Shown: positions 46,296 to 54,295 of the stretch, piece after piece
How the letters are laid out: each line of letters starts with the position of its first letter
How positions within the stretch are numbered: the stretch's first letter is position 1
Assembly: GCF_003026455.1 (NCBI RefSeq)
Contig: NZ_PYMB01000001.1
Location: 1,426,001 to 1,490,000, forward strand
DNA length: 64,000 bases
Reading direction: 5' to 3'
DNA from: Photobacterium rosenbergii
GTDB lineage: Bacteria > Pseudomonadota > Gammaproteobacteria > Enterobacterales > Vibrionaceae
The notes under the pieces: model-generated
Told to the model about the DNA's origin: nothing
Databases searched by the model: none
Seen by the model: only the letters and a program-made list of their open reading frames with translations
Program-made: the position numbers and the translations under genes

Positions 46296-47561
46296 ATGTC
46301 GCTTAGTATGGCAGAAAATCAGCCCCGATTTACTATGTCACTCACCAACCAGATACTGATTGCCACTGCAGCAGGGATAGCGTTCGGCAGTATCGTGGGA
46401 CCATGGGCAGAAAATATCAAATTCATCGGTGATATTTTTATTCGTTTGATCCAGATGTCCGTTGTCTTGCTCGTTATGACCGCAGTTTCAGCAGCAATCG
46501 GTAATGTTGATGGTAAAGGGGCAGGTAAAATGAGCCTCCACACCTTCAAATGGATCATCTCGATGACTATTGTCTCTGCATTAGTCGGACTCTTTCTAGC
46601 CTTGACCATCAGGCCTGGGGAAGGGATCAGTATTGAAGGTGCGGCAACCGCAGTAGCCGCACCGGAAGCCTCTATACGCGAAACTATCTTAGGCTTCTTC
46701 TCAACCAATATTGTTGGCTCTATGGCTAGCGGGGCGATGATCCCTTGCATTGTCTTTGCCATCATTTTCGGTCTGGCTATGGGTTCCTATGCCCGCACCT
46801 CCGGTAATACAATCGTCACCGAATTTATTGTCAGCTTCAACGCCGTGATCATGAACATCATCAAGATGGTAATGAAACTGGCGCCTATCGGTATCTTCTG
46901 TCTGTTGGCGAATGTTTCAGGCGCAATTGGCTTCAAGGTTATCGTGCCTATGCTTAAGTTCCTTGGTGCATTGGCTATCGGCGATATTATCCTGCTGCTA
47001 ATGTACGGTCCTTTGACAGCCGCTCTGACTAAAGTCAATCCGTTGAAAATGCCTAAGAAGTTTGCCAAACTTTCTATCATGTCGATGACCACCACTTCAT
47101 CGGCTATTTGCCTGCCAACCAAAATGGAAGACTCTGTCACCAAGTTTGGTGTGAGCCGTAAGGTTGCTGACTTCACCGGCCCAATTACTATGTCAATGAA
47201 TGCCAATGGCGCGGTAATGTGTTATGTGTTGGCTATATTCTTCATGAGCCAGGCAACAGGTATTGTGCTTGAACCTTTCCAAATGGTTATGGCTATCATC
47301 TTATCTGTGATGATGTGCATGGGCACCATCGTCGTACCTGGCGGTATGATTATCGTCTACACCTTCCTTGCAACGTCAATGGGCCTGCCGCTTGAAAGTG
47401 TCGCTATCCTTATCGGTATCGACTGGTTCTCAGGCATGTTCCGTACACTGTTGAACAATGTGGTCGATGTGATGATTGGTATGTTAGTGTCAGACAAGCT
47501 GGGCGAGTTTGACCGCGATGTCTACAACGACGAGAAAAAAGCAGAGTACCTAACCGTTTAA
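46296..47561 (+). CDS. dicarboxylate/amino acid:cation symporter (DAACS family)
   Basis: A 421-aa inner-membrane symporter with about eight helices and two re-entrant loops. The serine-rich motif TTTSSAICLP (about 267-276) and MSMNANGAVM (a variant of the NMDGT motif region) mark the family. Members carry C4-dicarboxylates, glutamate, serine/threonine or cystine. The substrate is unknown; the CysB-like gene upstream makes a sulfur amino acid possible but unproven. GAGGGA precedes the ATG. Confidence 0.85.
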   Translation: MSLSMAENQPRFTMSLTNQILIATAAGIAFGSIVGPWAENIKFIGDIFIRLIQMSVVLLVMTAVSAAIGNVDGKGAGKMSLHTFKWIISMTIVSALVGLFLALTIRPGEGISIEGAATAVAAPEASIRETILGFFSTNIVGSMASGAMIPCIVFAIIFGLAMGSYARTSGNTIVTEFIVSFNAVIMNIIKMVMKLAPIGIFCLLANVSGAIGFKVIVPMLKFLGALAIGDIILLLMYGPLTAALTKVNPLKMPKKFAKLSIMSMTTTSSAICLPTKMEDSVTKFGVSRKVADFTGPITMSMNANGAVMCYVLAIFFMSQATGIVLEPFQMVMAIILSVMMCMGTIVVPGGMIIVYTFLATSMGLPLESVAILIGIDWFSGMFRTLLNNVVDVMIGMLVSDKLGEFDRDVYNDEKKAEYLTV

Positions 47562-47581
47562 TCCGCGTCGGTACTTTCACT

Positions 47582-47615
47582 AAAAAAGAGCAAATATTGT
47601 TATTTGCTCTTTTTC
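47582..47615 (+). terminator. terminator of the DAACS gene
   Basis: AAAAAGAGCAAATA-TTGT-TATTTGCTCTTTTT, perfectly paired, 20 nt after the stop codon. Confidence 0.9.
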
Positions 47616-47669
47616 GTTAAGCCTGTTCATTTACCTGATAACATCTGTTCTAGTCTTGGGTTGTTCAAC

Positions 47670-47980
47670 CTAACCAAAAATACTTTCTGGCGTTTCAACT
47701 TCCACGGCTGCTTCAAGCACTACCTGCGCAGCACGGTTAGCCGACTCTTTTGCCTTTAATTCGGCGATGAAAGACGAAATGGCGCTCATTTTCTGTAGCT
47801 GCAACTCCGGGAATAATATCACCCGTTGCCTCTGCCGCTTCCTCTGTCTCTGTCTCTGCCTCTGTCTCTGCCTCCGCCTCTGCCTCTGCCTCTGCCTCCG
47901 CCTCTGCCTCTGCCTCTGCCTCTGCCTCTGCCTGTTCAATTGAATAGTTGCAAATATTAGCGCTAGCTTACAGCACGATT
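47670..47980 (-). pseudogene. repeat-containing small gene, frame uncertain
   Basis: On the minus strand AAGGAG is followed 5 nt later by GTG-CTG-TAA (about 47968-47976), then a hexanucleotide array. One frame after the stop reads (Ala-Glu)n and a plausible acidic linker ending GVAATE; another reads (Gln-Arg)n. The coding-like C-terminus (MSAISSFIAELKAKES..., ending ESIFG at 47670) is in the Gln-Arg frame. Deleting one A from the run at GAAAATG would join the Ala-Glu frame to this tail. This suggests a real gene broken by a frameshift and an early stop, or a 39-aa gene starting at that ATG. No function is assigned. Confidence 0.4.
47829..47933. repeat. hexanucleotide microsatellite (GCCTCT type)
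   Basis: About 16 copies of a 6-bp unit, mostly GCCTCT on the plus strand with GTCTCT and GCCTCC variants. Because the unit is a multiple of three, copy change alters protein length, not frame. Confidence 0.9.
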
Positions 47981-48019
47981 TCTCCTTAATTCACACCGCA
48001 GATTACCTTCGTCGCCCTA

Positions 48020-48233
48020 TTAACCAAACCAGTCAATCCCCGCGACAACCTCTTTGCTACTTTGTTCTATTTGCAGCGCTTTATGACTGGTTGCATCTGT
48101 TGAAACATAAAATTTACCGTCTTCATAATAAGCATAAACCATAAGGCTCACTGGACAGGGGGAGCTCTAGCCGCTCTGTGTCAAAGAGATAGTTGCCAGA
48201 GAGATAATCACTTATCTTTCCTTTCCACGGTAC
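48020..48233 (-). pseudogene. decayed gene fragment
   Basis: Two adjoining minus-strand frames look coding. 48233-48123 reads PWKGKISDYLSGNYLFDTER and continues to SSEPYG; 48142-48020 reads MVYAYYEDGKFYVSTDAT and ends in AGIDWFG before a TAA. They meet near 48140 in different frames, so one frameshift would fuse them into a protein segment of about 70 aa. No start with an RBS is seen. I do not recognise the family. The remaining 405-nt gap between the repeat gene and the MFS gene holds nothing else but a terminator. Confidence 0.4.
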
Positions 48234-48295
48234 TCATCTAGCAGCGCTATGGTATTAGATCAGCACCCAAAAAATTGGACCGACTAATAAACAAA

Positions 48296-48321
48296 AAGCC
48301 CCATCAAACATGACAGGGCTT
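48296..48321 (-). terminator. terminator of the MFS gene
   Basis: Minus strand: AAGCCC and GGGCTT around 14 nt, followed by TTTGTTTATT, located 24 nt after the MFS stop. Confidence 0.65.
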
Positions 48322-48344
48322 ATTTCGTACACCGATGTGAAAGG

Positions 48345-49586
48345 TTATGCTGTCGCTACTTCCCGTGCTTTGCTCCTGTGCGTTATTAGCGCAAAGATGC
48401 AGGCACCCACAGCCACTAACGCACCAGACATAATAAAGCTCATCTCTTTTGAGCCCATCACGTCAGATATAAAACCCGTCAGTGTCGGGGCGATGACCGC
48501 AGAACTCATACCAAAAAAGTTCAGTAGGCTAAATGTTCGGCCAAGGCTTTTAGGCGAAGCTTGCTCTGATACATAAGAGATCAAGATAGGATCGACTGCC
48601 AGTTTACCGAGCAATCCATAGAAAATTAGGCTTGTCATCAGTACCCAGGTGTTCGGTGCCATGACCGTTAGCAATAGCAGTAGGGCAGCTGCACCCTCAA
48701 GATAGAGTAAGATCTTGACCTTTTTATTACTGAATTTATCCGACAGGCGGCTGAAAAACAGTGCTCCTGGAATACCAGCAAACGCGACTAACGCAGAAGC
48801 AAAACCAATCGCCATCCCCTCGAATCCACGTTCGGTTTGCAGAAATGATGGCAACCAGGTCACTATTAGGTAATAACCATAGCAAGTACAGAAGTAGAGG
48901 AAATAAGCACTACAAAGCTTAGGCGTGAACATTACTGACAGTGGTACTTTACCCGTAGCAGCTTGGTCAGTTTTTTCCTCAGCTTTCAATGACTGGCTCT
49001 GGTGTGAACGGATAGCCAGCAAAAATACCGCAACCATCACCACCAAAATAGCCACAATCATGAACATGACATGCTGCCAGTTCATGTTCATGTTTTTAAC
49101 CAATACTGTCGAGCCAATTAGGCCAATCCCCATACCGATTGCCGAGCCACTGTTGATGATGGCATTGGCCATTGCACGGCTAGTTTCGGGGACATTTTGA
49201 GACGATAAAGAATACGCTGAACAAAAGAAAGACGCACACCCGGCACCGGCTAGCATTGACCCGACATAGATCAACGACAGGCTGTGGGCGCTAGCCAGCA
49301 GTAAGGTGCCAATAATGAATAGAGAAAAGCCACCAGCCAGCATCACCTTCTGGCCCAATTTGTCGACCAAAATGCCACAAGGTATTTGCATACAGCAGTA
49401 GGCTAGGTAATAGAAGCTTGCAATGGCACCGATCTCTGCATCACTTATCCCCCCCAGTGAAGCTTGGATTTCGGGGTATATAGGGGTAAGTACGGTTCGG
49501 TAAATCCAAATGGCTACCCAGCCAAAACATAAAACGACAACCAGTTTTTTCCAGTATTCGACACTGTGCTGATGGTTCTTTTCCAT
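48345..49586 (-). CDS. MFS transporter in the allantoate cluster
   Basis: A 413-aa inner-membrane transporter with twelve predicted helices in two halves. The loop 2-3 motif is GILVDKLGQKVML, and the central hydrophilic loop is about residues 195-215. It begins 15 nt after the allC stop on the same strand, so it is almost certainly cotranscribed with allD-allC. By context it is a candidate importer of allantoate or another ureide; E. coli uses a different transporter family (AllP/YbbW) for allantoin. Sequence alone does not define the substrate. Confidence 0.82.
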   Translation of the reverse strand: MEKNHQHSVEYWKKLVVVLCFGWVAIWIYRTVLTPIYPEIQASLGGISDAEIGAIASFYYLAYCCMQIPCGILVDKLGQKVMLAGGFSLFIIGTLLLASAHSLSLIYVGSMLAGAGCASFFCSAYSLSSQNVPETSRAMANAIINSGSAIGMGIGLIGSTVLVKNMNMNWQHVMFMIVAILVVMVAVFLLAIRSHQSQSLKAEEKTDQAATGKVPLSVMFTPKLCSAYFLYFCTCYGYYLIVTWLPSFLQTERGFEGMAIGFASALVAFAGIPGALFFSRLSDKFSNKKVKILLYLEGAAALLLLLTVMAPNTWVLMTSLIFYGLLGKLAVDPILISYVSEQASPKSLGRTFSLLNFFGMSSAVIAPTLTGFISDVMGSKEMSFIMSGALVAVGACIFALITHRSKAREVATA

Positions 49587-49600
49587 ATCATCTTCCGTAA

Positions 49601-50827
49601 TTATTTATATGCTAGCTCGTAAAGCACGTTGATCAGTGCCTCGACGCCAACAGTCAAATCGCTAATATCAGTATGCTCTGCCGGGTTATGGCTTATCCCA
49701 GCCACACTTGGAATAAAGATCATTCCTGTAGGGATGCGTGGAGCAAAAATTTGCGAATCATGACCTGCGCCAGAGTGCATGCGTCTGTAGTTGGCACCTT
49801 TTGCTTCGAAGGTAGTATCAATCAGATCAACCAAAGTAGGATCCATTGGGATCGGCTCTTCATCCATCCACAGATCAACGTCAATTTCGATCTCCATTTC
49901 TGCACAGATCTGCTTCATATCCTCAACCATCTGGTTACTGAAGCTGATCAGCTTATCCTTATCGGTGTGGCGGCAGTCCATAGAGAACAAAGTTTCCCCC
50001 GGAACCACGTTCACGGTATTTGGCTTAGGCACGACTTTACCAAAAGTCAGTACTAGCGGATCGCCTTCAGCCTTGGCTTTGTCGATAGACTGGCTACAGA
50101 TTTTACTAAACGCATATACCGTATCTTTGCGGTAACCCATCGGTGTTGTACCGGCATGGTTCGCTTCGCCTTTAAGCGTGATATTGTAACGGCGCTGACC
50201 GGCAATACTGGTCACGACACCCAGTTGCTTGCCTTCAGTTTCCAGCACTTTTCCCTGCTCGATATGCAGCTCGATAAAGGCTTTGATGTCTTTTCGGACA
50301 GTGCGGTCAGTAGCAAAATCAAAACCGCACTCTCTCATTGCATCAACAAAGTTAACGCCCTTATTGTCAGTAAGACCTTTCACCGCCTCATTGTCGGCAA
50401 TACCAACGATATTCTTGCTTCCCCAGAACACGTAAGGGAAACGACTCCCCTCTTCTTCAGCTAGGGAGACCACCTCAAGGGTACGCTTAGGCGAACCATG
50501 CTTGTCTTTTAGGTACTGCAAAGCAATAAATGCCGCTTCAATACCAAATTGACCATCAAGATTACCGCCGTTAACGACTGTATCTATGTGCGAGCCTGAC
50601 ATGATGACCTGATCAGGGTACTCCCTCCCCTCCAAGCGGCCATAAACGTTACCCACATCGTCTGAATAAGCCTGCAAACCATTTTTTTCGAATAGATCCA
50701 AGAAAGTATTCTGTGCTGCTAACCACTCTTCGGTATAAAGCAAGCGCGTCATACCAGCTCCTTCCTGATACCCATACTGTGTGATTTTCTTCGAGGTCTC
50801 TTCTACCTTATTTTTTAATAGCTCCAT
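49601..50827 (-). CDS. allC: allantoate amidohydrolase (deiminase)
   Basis: A 408-aa M20-type dimetal enzyme that hydrolyses allantoate to ureidoglycine, CO2 and ammonia. It aligns throughout with E. coli AllC (411 aa): GSHIDTVVNGGNLDGQFG, EEEGSRFPYVFWGS (quoted short), ELHIEQG, NHAGTTPMGYR and HSGAGHD. Metal ligands H and D in the first motif and E in the second are present. It lies between allD (100-nt gap) and the MFS gene (15-nt gap). Since no allantoinase is present, the cell must get allantoate from outside or make it from genes elsewhere. Confidence 0.93.
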   Translation of the reverse strand: MELLKNKVEETSKKITQYGYQEGAGMTRLLYTEEWLAAQNTFLDLFEKNGLQAYSDDVGNVYGRLEGREYPDQVIMSGSHIDTVVNGGNLDGQFGIEAAFIALQYLKDKHGSPKRTLEVVSLAEEEGSRFPYVFWGSKNIVGIADNEAVKGLTDNKGVNFVDAMRECGFDFATDRTVRKDIKAFIELHIEQGKVLETEGKQLGVVTSIAGQRRYNITLKGEANHAGTTPMGYRKDTVYAFSKICSQSIDKAKAEGDPLVLTFGKVVPKPNTVNVVPGETLFSMDCRHTDKDKLISFSNQMVEDMKQICAEMEIEIDVDLWMDEEPIPMDPTLVDLIDTTFEAKGANYRRMHSGAGHDSQIFAPRIPTGMIFIPSVAGISHNPAEHTDISDLTVGVEALINVLYELAYK

Positions 50828-50927
50828 CTATTCAATCCTTATATTCTTTCAAGTTTGTGTTTATGACAGGCTGTTTGTATCGATATAGGTATTCTCTTCA
50901 CTATTTTTATTTTGTTACTGTTTAAAA

Positions 50928-51977
50928 CTATCCATTAAATGCCGATTTATGATCGTAAGAGTTAATGTAGATATGTTCAGAAATCAGATATTGATAAATT
51001 TCATCAACAATTTCCACACCATTCTCTTTTGCTCTTTCAGCTTTAGCATCGCTTCGCTGCCCAGGGTACATCACTTTATCAAAACCCGGTGCTGGGCGAA
51101 TTCCACTGATGTCCTGCATGGTCTGGGCGATCGCATCGATGAAATACTCTTTGGTGGTGAAAAACTCGGGGTTAATAACAATATGTAATTGACCAAGCTC
51201 ACGCCCTTCGGAAAGGTTTTCATACATTGAGCTAACATTGCGGCCAAATGGCAGGCCCAACATCACGCCAGACAAAATATCGACCATCATCATCAGGCCA
51301 TAACCTTTAGGCCCTGCAATAGGCACCAAGGCACGAACTGCGTGGGGATCGGTTGTTGAATTACCATCACCGTCTACCGCCCAAGATTCTGGGATCTCTT
51401 TGTTACGAGACCGAGCATCCAGCACCTTACCCCACGCCTGAACTGTGGTGGCCATATCAAAATTAATAGCCTTACCATCAGGCCCTGGCGCTGCAAATGC
51501 TATCGGGTTAGTGCCGTAATACACCTCACTGCCACCATATGGCACAACCATAGGATCAGACTGGCAGACAGAGATAGCTACGAGCCCTTGTTCGGCCGCT
51601 TGTTTAGTGAAATAACCCAACGCCCCACTGTGACTCATGCGTTTCATACCAACGACTGCCACACCTTTCGCCTTGGCCATATCAATGGCTTTTTCCATCC
51701 CCAACTTGGCGATCACATGGCCAGCGCCATTGTCGCCATCAAACACTGCGCTACATGGTCCTGTTTCTTCATAGCTAAAGTGTGGTGCGGTATTAATACC
51801 ACCTTTGGAAATACGCTCGGAGTAATATTCTACGCGGACTGCACCATGAGAATGGACACCACGCGCATCAGCAAAAGCAAGAACGTCAGCAACTATGTCG
51901 GCGTGTTCATCAGTTAACCCAGCAAGGGTAAATTTATTTTTCATTAATTGATGAAGCTGAGAGATAGAAAGGTTCAT
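50928..51977 (-). CDS. allD: ureidoglycolate dehydrogenase
   Basis: A 349-aa enzyme of the malate/L-lactate dehydrogenase-like family, which oxidises (S)-ureidoglycolate to oxalurate with NAD. It matches E. coli AllD (349 aa) with ADARGVHSHGAVRVEYY, SQSDPMVVPYGG-like segments (CQSDPMVVPYGG), TTVQAWGKVLDARSRN and GPKGYGLMMMVDILSG. The catalytic histidine lies in RMSHSGALGYF. It leads the allD-allC-MFS transcript. A 15-base palindrome (TTTGTG-ATC-CACAAA) lies in the promoter region. Confidence 0.93.
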   Translation of the reverse strand: MNLSISQLHQLMKNKFTLAGLTDEHADIVADVLAFADARGVHSHGAVRVEYYSERISKGGINTAPHFSYEETGPCSAVFDGDNGAGHVIAKLGMEKAIDMAKAKGVAVVGMKRMSHSGALGYFTKQAAEQGLVAISVCQSDPMVVPYGGSEVYYGTNPIAFAAPGPDGKAINFDMATTVQAWGKVLDARSRNKEIPESWAVDGDGNSTTDPHAVRALVPIAGPKGYGLMMMVDILSGVMLGLPFGRNVSSMYENLSEGRELGQLHIVINPEFFTTKEYFIDAIAQTMQDISGIRPAPGFDKVMYPGQRSDAKAERAKENGVEIVDEIYQYLISEHIYINSYDHKSAFNG

Positions 51978-52062
51978 ATATTACTCCATACTAATTTCAC
52001 GATGTCACAGGCCAATAAGGTGTGGCTTTTGCTATCCCATAATAGCCAGTGAAACAATTTAT

Positions 52063-52077
52063 TTTGTGATCCACAAA
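52063..52077. promoter_or_regulatory. palindrome upstream of allD
   Basis: TTTGTG-ATC-CACAAA is a perfect inverted repeat in the 188 nt between allH and allD. Its form is like FCD-type GntR operators; no such regulator is in the window. Confidence 0.4.
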
Positions 52078-52165
52078 TACCCCAGTTAACTAGAAGATTT
52101 TTTCTGTTTATCTTCAAATTATCATTAAAAGGTTTTGTATAGTTTGTGCATCAAACAGCTAGAAG

Positions 52166-52978
52166 TTACTTGAAGAGGTGATAATAAAGGCTCAAGAATA
52201 GCCACATACCCAATAATGTATCGGCTCCGGAATAATGGCCATGACTCAAAAAGTGCCCGGCATTGTCATAAAGTGTATCTGGCGATGAATCAATAACAGC
52301 TAATAATGAGTCAGAAAAGAAACCATTTCTCGCCTGACTCAAATAGCCAGCACTGACTGAAGTCGTCCAGTAGTCTAAATCTAGTGAAACAGGCAATAAC
52401 GCCGACGCCTTGTCCCTAAATTCCGGGATAGAGTAAGCGCAAGCTAGCATCCCCACCAACATATCATCGTGGCTAGGTGTCAAACCCGGTCCTGCACCAA
52501 TAATGCCCTGCCAATCAGGCTCTCGCCCTTCAAACCAACATTTAAGTGGTTTTAGGACAGGAAAACATGCGCTGATATCGCCAGACTGCACTAAATCGCT
52601 TAGTGGACCATATAAACCAGTTTGCGCTTCCTGCAGACAAAGAAACTGAGATAGCAGCTCAAATGTAAGTTCTGTTTTGTTTGCCGCTTTTAACCAAAGT
52701 CCATTTTTCCCTTTTGCTAAATGGAGTTTATCAATACAGATCCCACTGTCTTGCAATCGTATCTTACTGGCCTTAGGGGCTAATTGGCTAATATGCCTGA
52801 ATACCGGACCAGAGATAGACCAACCAGAAGGGCTCAACCCTTCTCCAAAGAGGTGAAGGGTCAGTACTTTATTATCTTCCGTGAGAAAGTTAATCGCCTT
52901 ACTTCCGGCACCTGCAAATTGCAAACTACCGAGGACTGAAGGTGCAGTCTCACTGAAAGCTAACGCTTGGTGTACCAT
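52166..52978 (-). CDS. allH: oxamate carbamoyltransferase subunit AllH (DUF2877)
   Basis: A 270-aa DUF2877 protein matching E. coli AllH/YlbF (271 aa). The family motif GAGPGLTPSHDDMLVGML and the C-terminal GHYSGADTLLGMW are conserved. AllF, AllG and AllH are reported to form an oxamate carbamoyltransferase converting oxalurate and phosphate to oxamate and carbamoyl phosphate. The frame is open to a TTG at 53014, but the ATG at 52978 follows AGAGG at 8 nt and gives the E. coli length. It ends the allF-allG-allH operon. Confidence 0.87.
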   Translation of the reverse strand: MVHQALAFSETAPSVLGSLQFAGAGSKAINFLTEDNKVLTLHLFGEGLSPSGWSISGPVFRHISQLAPKASKIRLQDSGICIDKLHLAKGKNGLWLKAANKTELTFELLSQFLCLQEAQTGLYGPLSDLVQSGDISACFPVLKPLKCWFEGREPDWQGIIGAGPGLTPSHDDMLVGMLACAYSIPEFRDKASALLPVSLDLDYWTTSVSAGYLSQARNGFFSDSLLAVIDSSPDTLYDNAGHFLSHGHYSGADTLLGMWLFLSLYYHLFK

Positions 52979-53017
52979 AGATGAGCCTCTACCGGTATTA
53001 ACGACTTCGGACAAATG

Positions 53018-54283
53018 CTATTCAGCCTCTAGACCCAGTTTATCAGCAAGGGCTTCTAGTGCTTTTTCAAAACATGCTAGCGGCGCTCTTACTGTTCCTG
53101 CCCCAATCTGGCCAACACCAGGTTCTTTGTGGGCAATACCGGTATTGATAATTGGCGTAATACCTGTCTCTACAACATGGCGGACATCTAGCCCCAAGCA
53201 TGCACCTTGGAAATTCCATGACGGGATCTGCAACAGCGAATTCTGCTCGACAAAAATCTCTGCCATTTCCTCAGAAACATCCAGCGCGACATCAACACCG
53301 CCAACCCCAACAAAGCGGGTTACTCCTGGCGCTGCAACCATTGCCGCCCCGCCAATACCGTAGGTCTCTGTAATTGCGCTGTCGCCGATATCTTTATTGG
53401 CTTGTTCTTGGGAATAGCCCGTAAAGTACAAGCCTTCTGGAGTATTCACCGGAGCTGTAAACCATTGGTCACCCAACCCGCTGACTCGAATACCAAAATC
53501 CTTACCGTTGCGGGTCATTGCCGTGACGATTGAGCCGGCTTTAACACTAGCTCCTGCATCCATCGCACATTTGCAGAATGCCATCGCGAGGTTGAGGAAA
53601 AACTGATCTGTCACACTCAGGAAGTTGAAGACTCGGGCCAAGACATCCTTGTTAGCATCGACACAAGCGATGCTTGGGGCAATAGTTCTTAGCAATAATG
53701 ACGAGGTGGCAATATTACGTTGGTGGAATTCATCACCCATGGTAATGCCTTGAGCCATGATTGCACCAAGATCTACACCGCCATCGGTATGCGCCAGTGC
53801 ATCTTTGAGCACCGGCATCAACTCTTCGCGCATCCAGTGAAGGCGCTGCTGAACTTCATCACCGTAGGCACCAAAACGCATGACTTTGCCAATGCCTTCG
53901 TTGAGGTTACAGTAAGAAAAGTTACCACCTGCCTTATTTTCTACCACGATAACCGGCATATTAACCGAAGTAATCCCGCCCATAGGGCCTACCGAATTAT
54001 GGTGATGACAAGGGCTAAACTTCACTTCGCCAGCGTCAAGCATTGCCATTGCTTCAGTATCTGATTTCGCCCAACCTTCATACAAGCACGCACTAACACA
54101 GGCTCCCTGCATTGGGCCGGTCATTTCGTCCCATTGAATATTTGGTCCAGCATGCAACAGGTGTTTACCTTCAGCAAGCCAAGGGATCACTTCGCCAGCT
54201 GACGTCACATCCACCCAGAAAGGACGAGCGGATTTTACTTTGTCTAGCACGGCAGCGTTGGCTTCATTAATCGATGAATACAT
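53018..54283 (-). CDS. allG: oxamate carbamoyltransferase subunit AllG (DUF1116)
   Basis: A 421-aa DUF1116 protein close in length to E. coli AllG/YlbE (about 419). Recognisable segments are GPNIQWDEMTGPMQGACVSA, FSPCHHHNSVGPMGGITS and GIHP-less C-terminal GVGQIGAGTVRAPLACF. It lies 12 nt after allF and just before allH, as in the E. coli cluster. It is a structural subunit of the AllFGH complex; its separate role is not settled. Confidence 0.88.
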   Translation of the reverse strand: MYSSINEANAAVLDKVKSARPFWVDVTSAGEVIPWLAEGKHLLHAGPNIQWDEMTGPMQGACVSACLYEGWAKSDTEAMAMLDAGEVKFSPCHHHNSVGPMGGITSVNMPVIVVENKAGGNFSYCNLNEGIGKVMRFGAYGDEVQQRLHWMREELMPVLKDALAHTDGGVDLGAIMAQGITMGDEFHQRNIATSSLLLRTIAPSIACVDANKDVLARVFNFLSVTDQFFLNLAMAFCKCAMDAGASVKAGSIVTAMTRNGKDFGIRVSGLGDQWFTAPVNTPEGLYFTGYSQEQANKDIGDSAITETYGIGGAAMVAAPGVTRFVGVGGVDVALDVSEEMAEIFVEQNSLLQIPSWNFQGACLGLDVRHVVETGITPIINTGIAHKEPGVGQIGAGTVRAPLACFEKALEALADKLGLEAE

Positions 54284-54295
54284 ATGTTTACTTCC

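Noticed and set aside
48255-48292. IS terminal end near the MFS terminator
   Set aside because: The sequence looked like an IS end at first, but no partner repeat or target duplication was found in the window.
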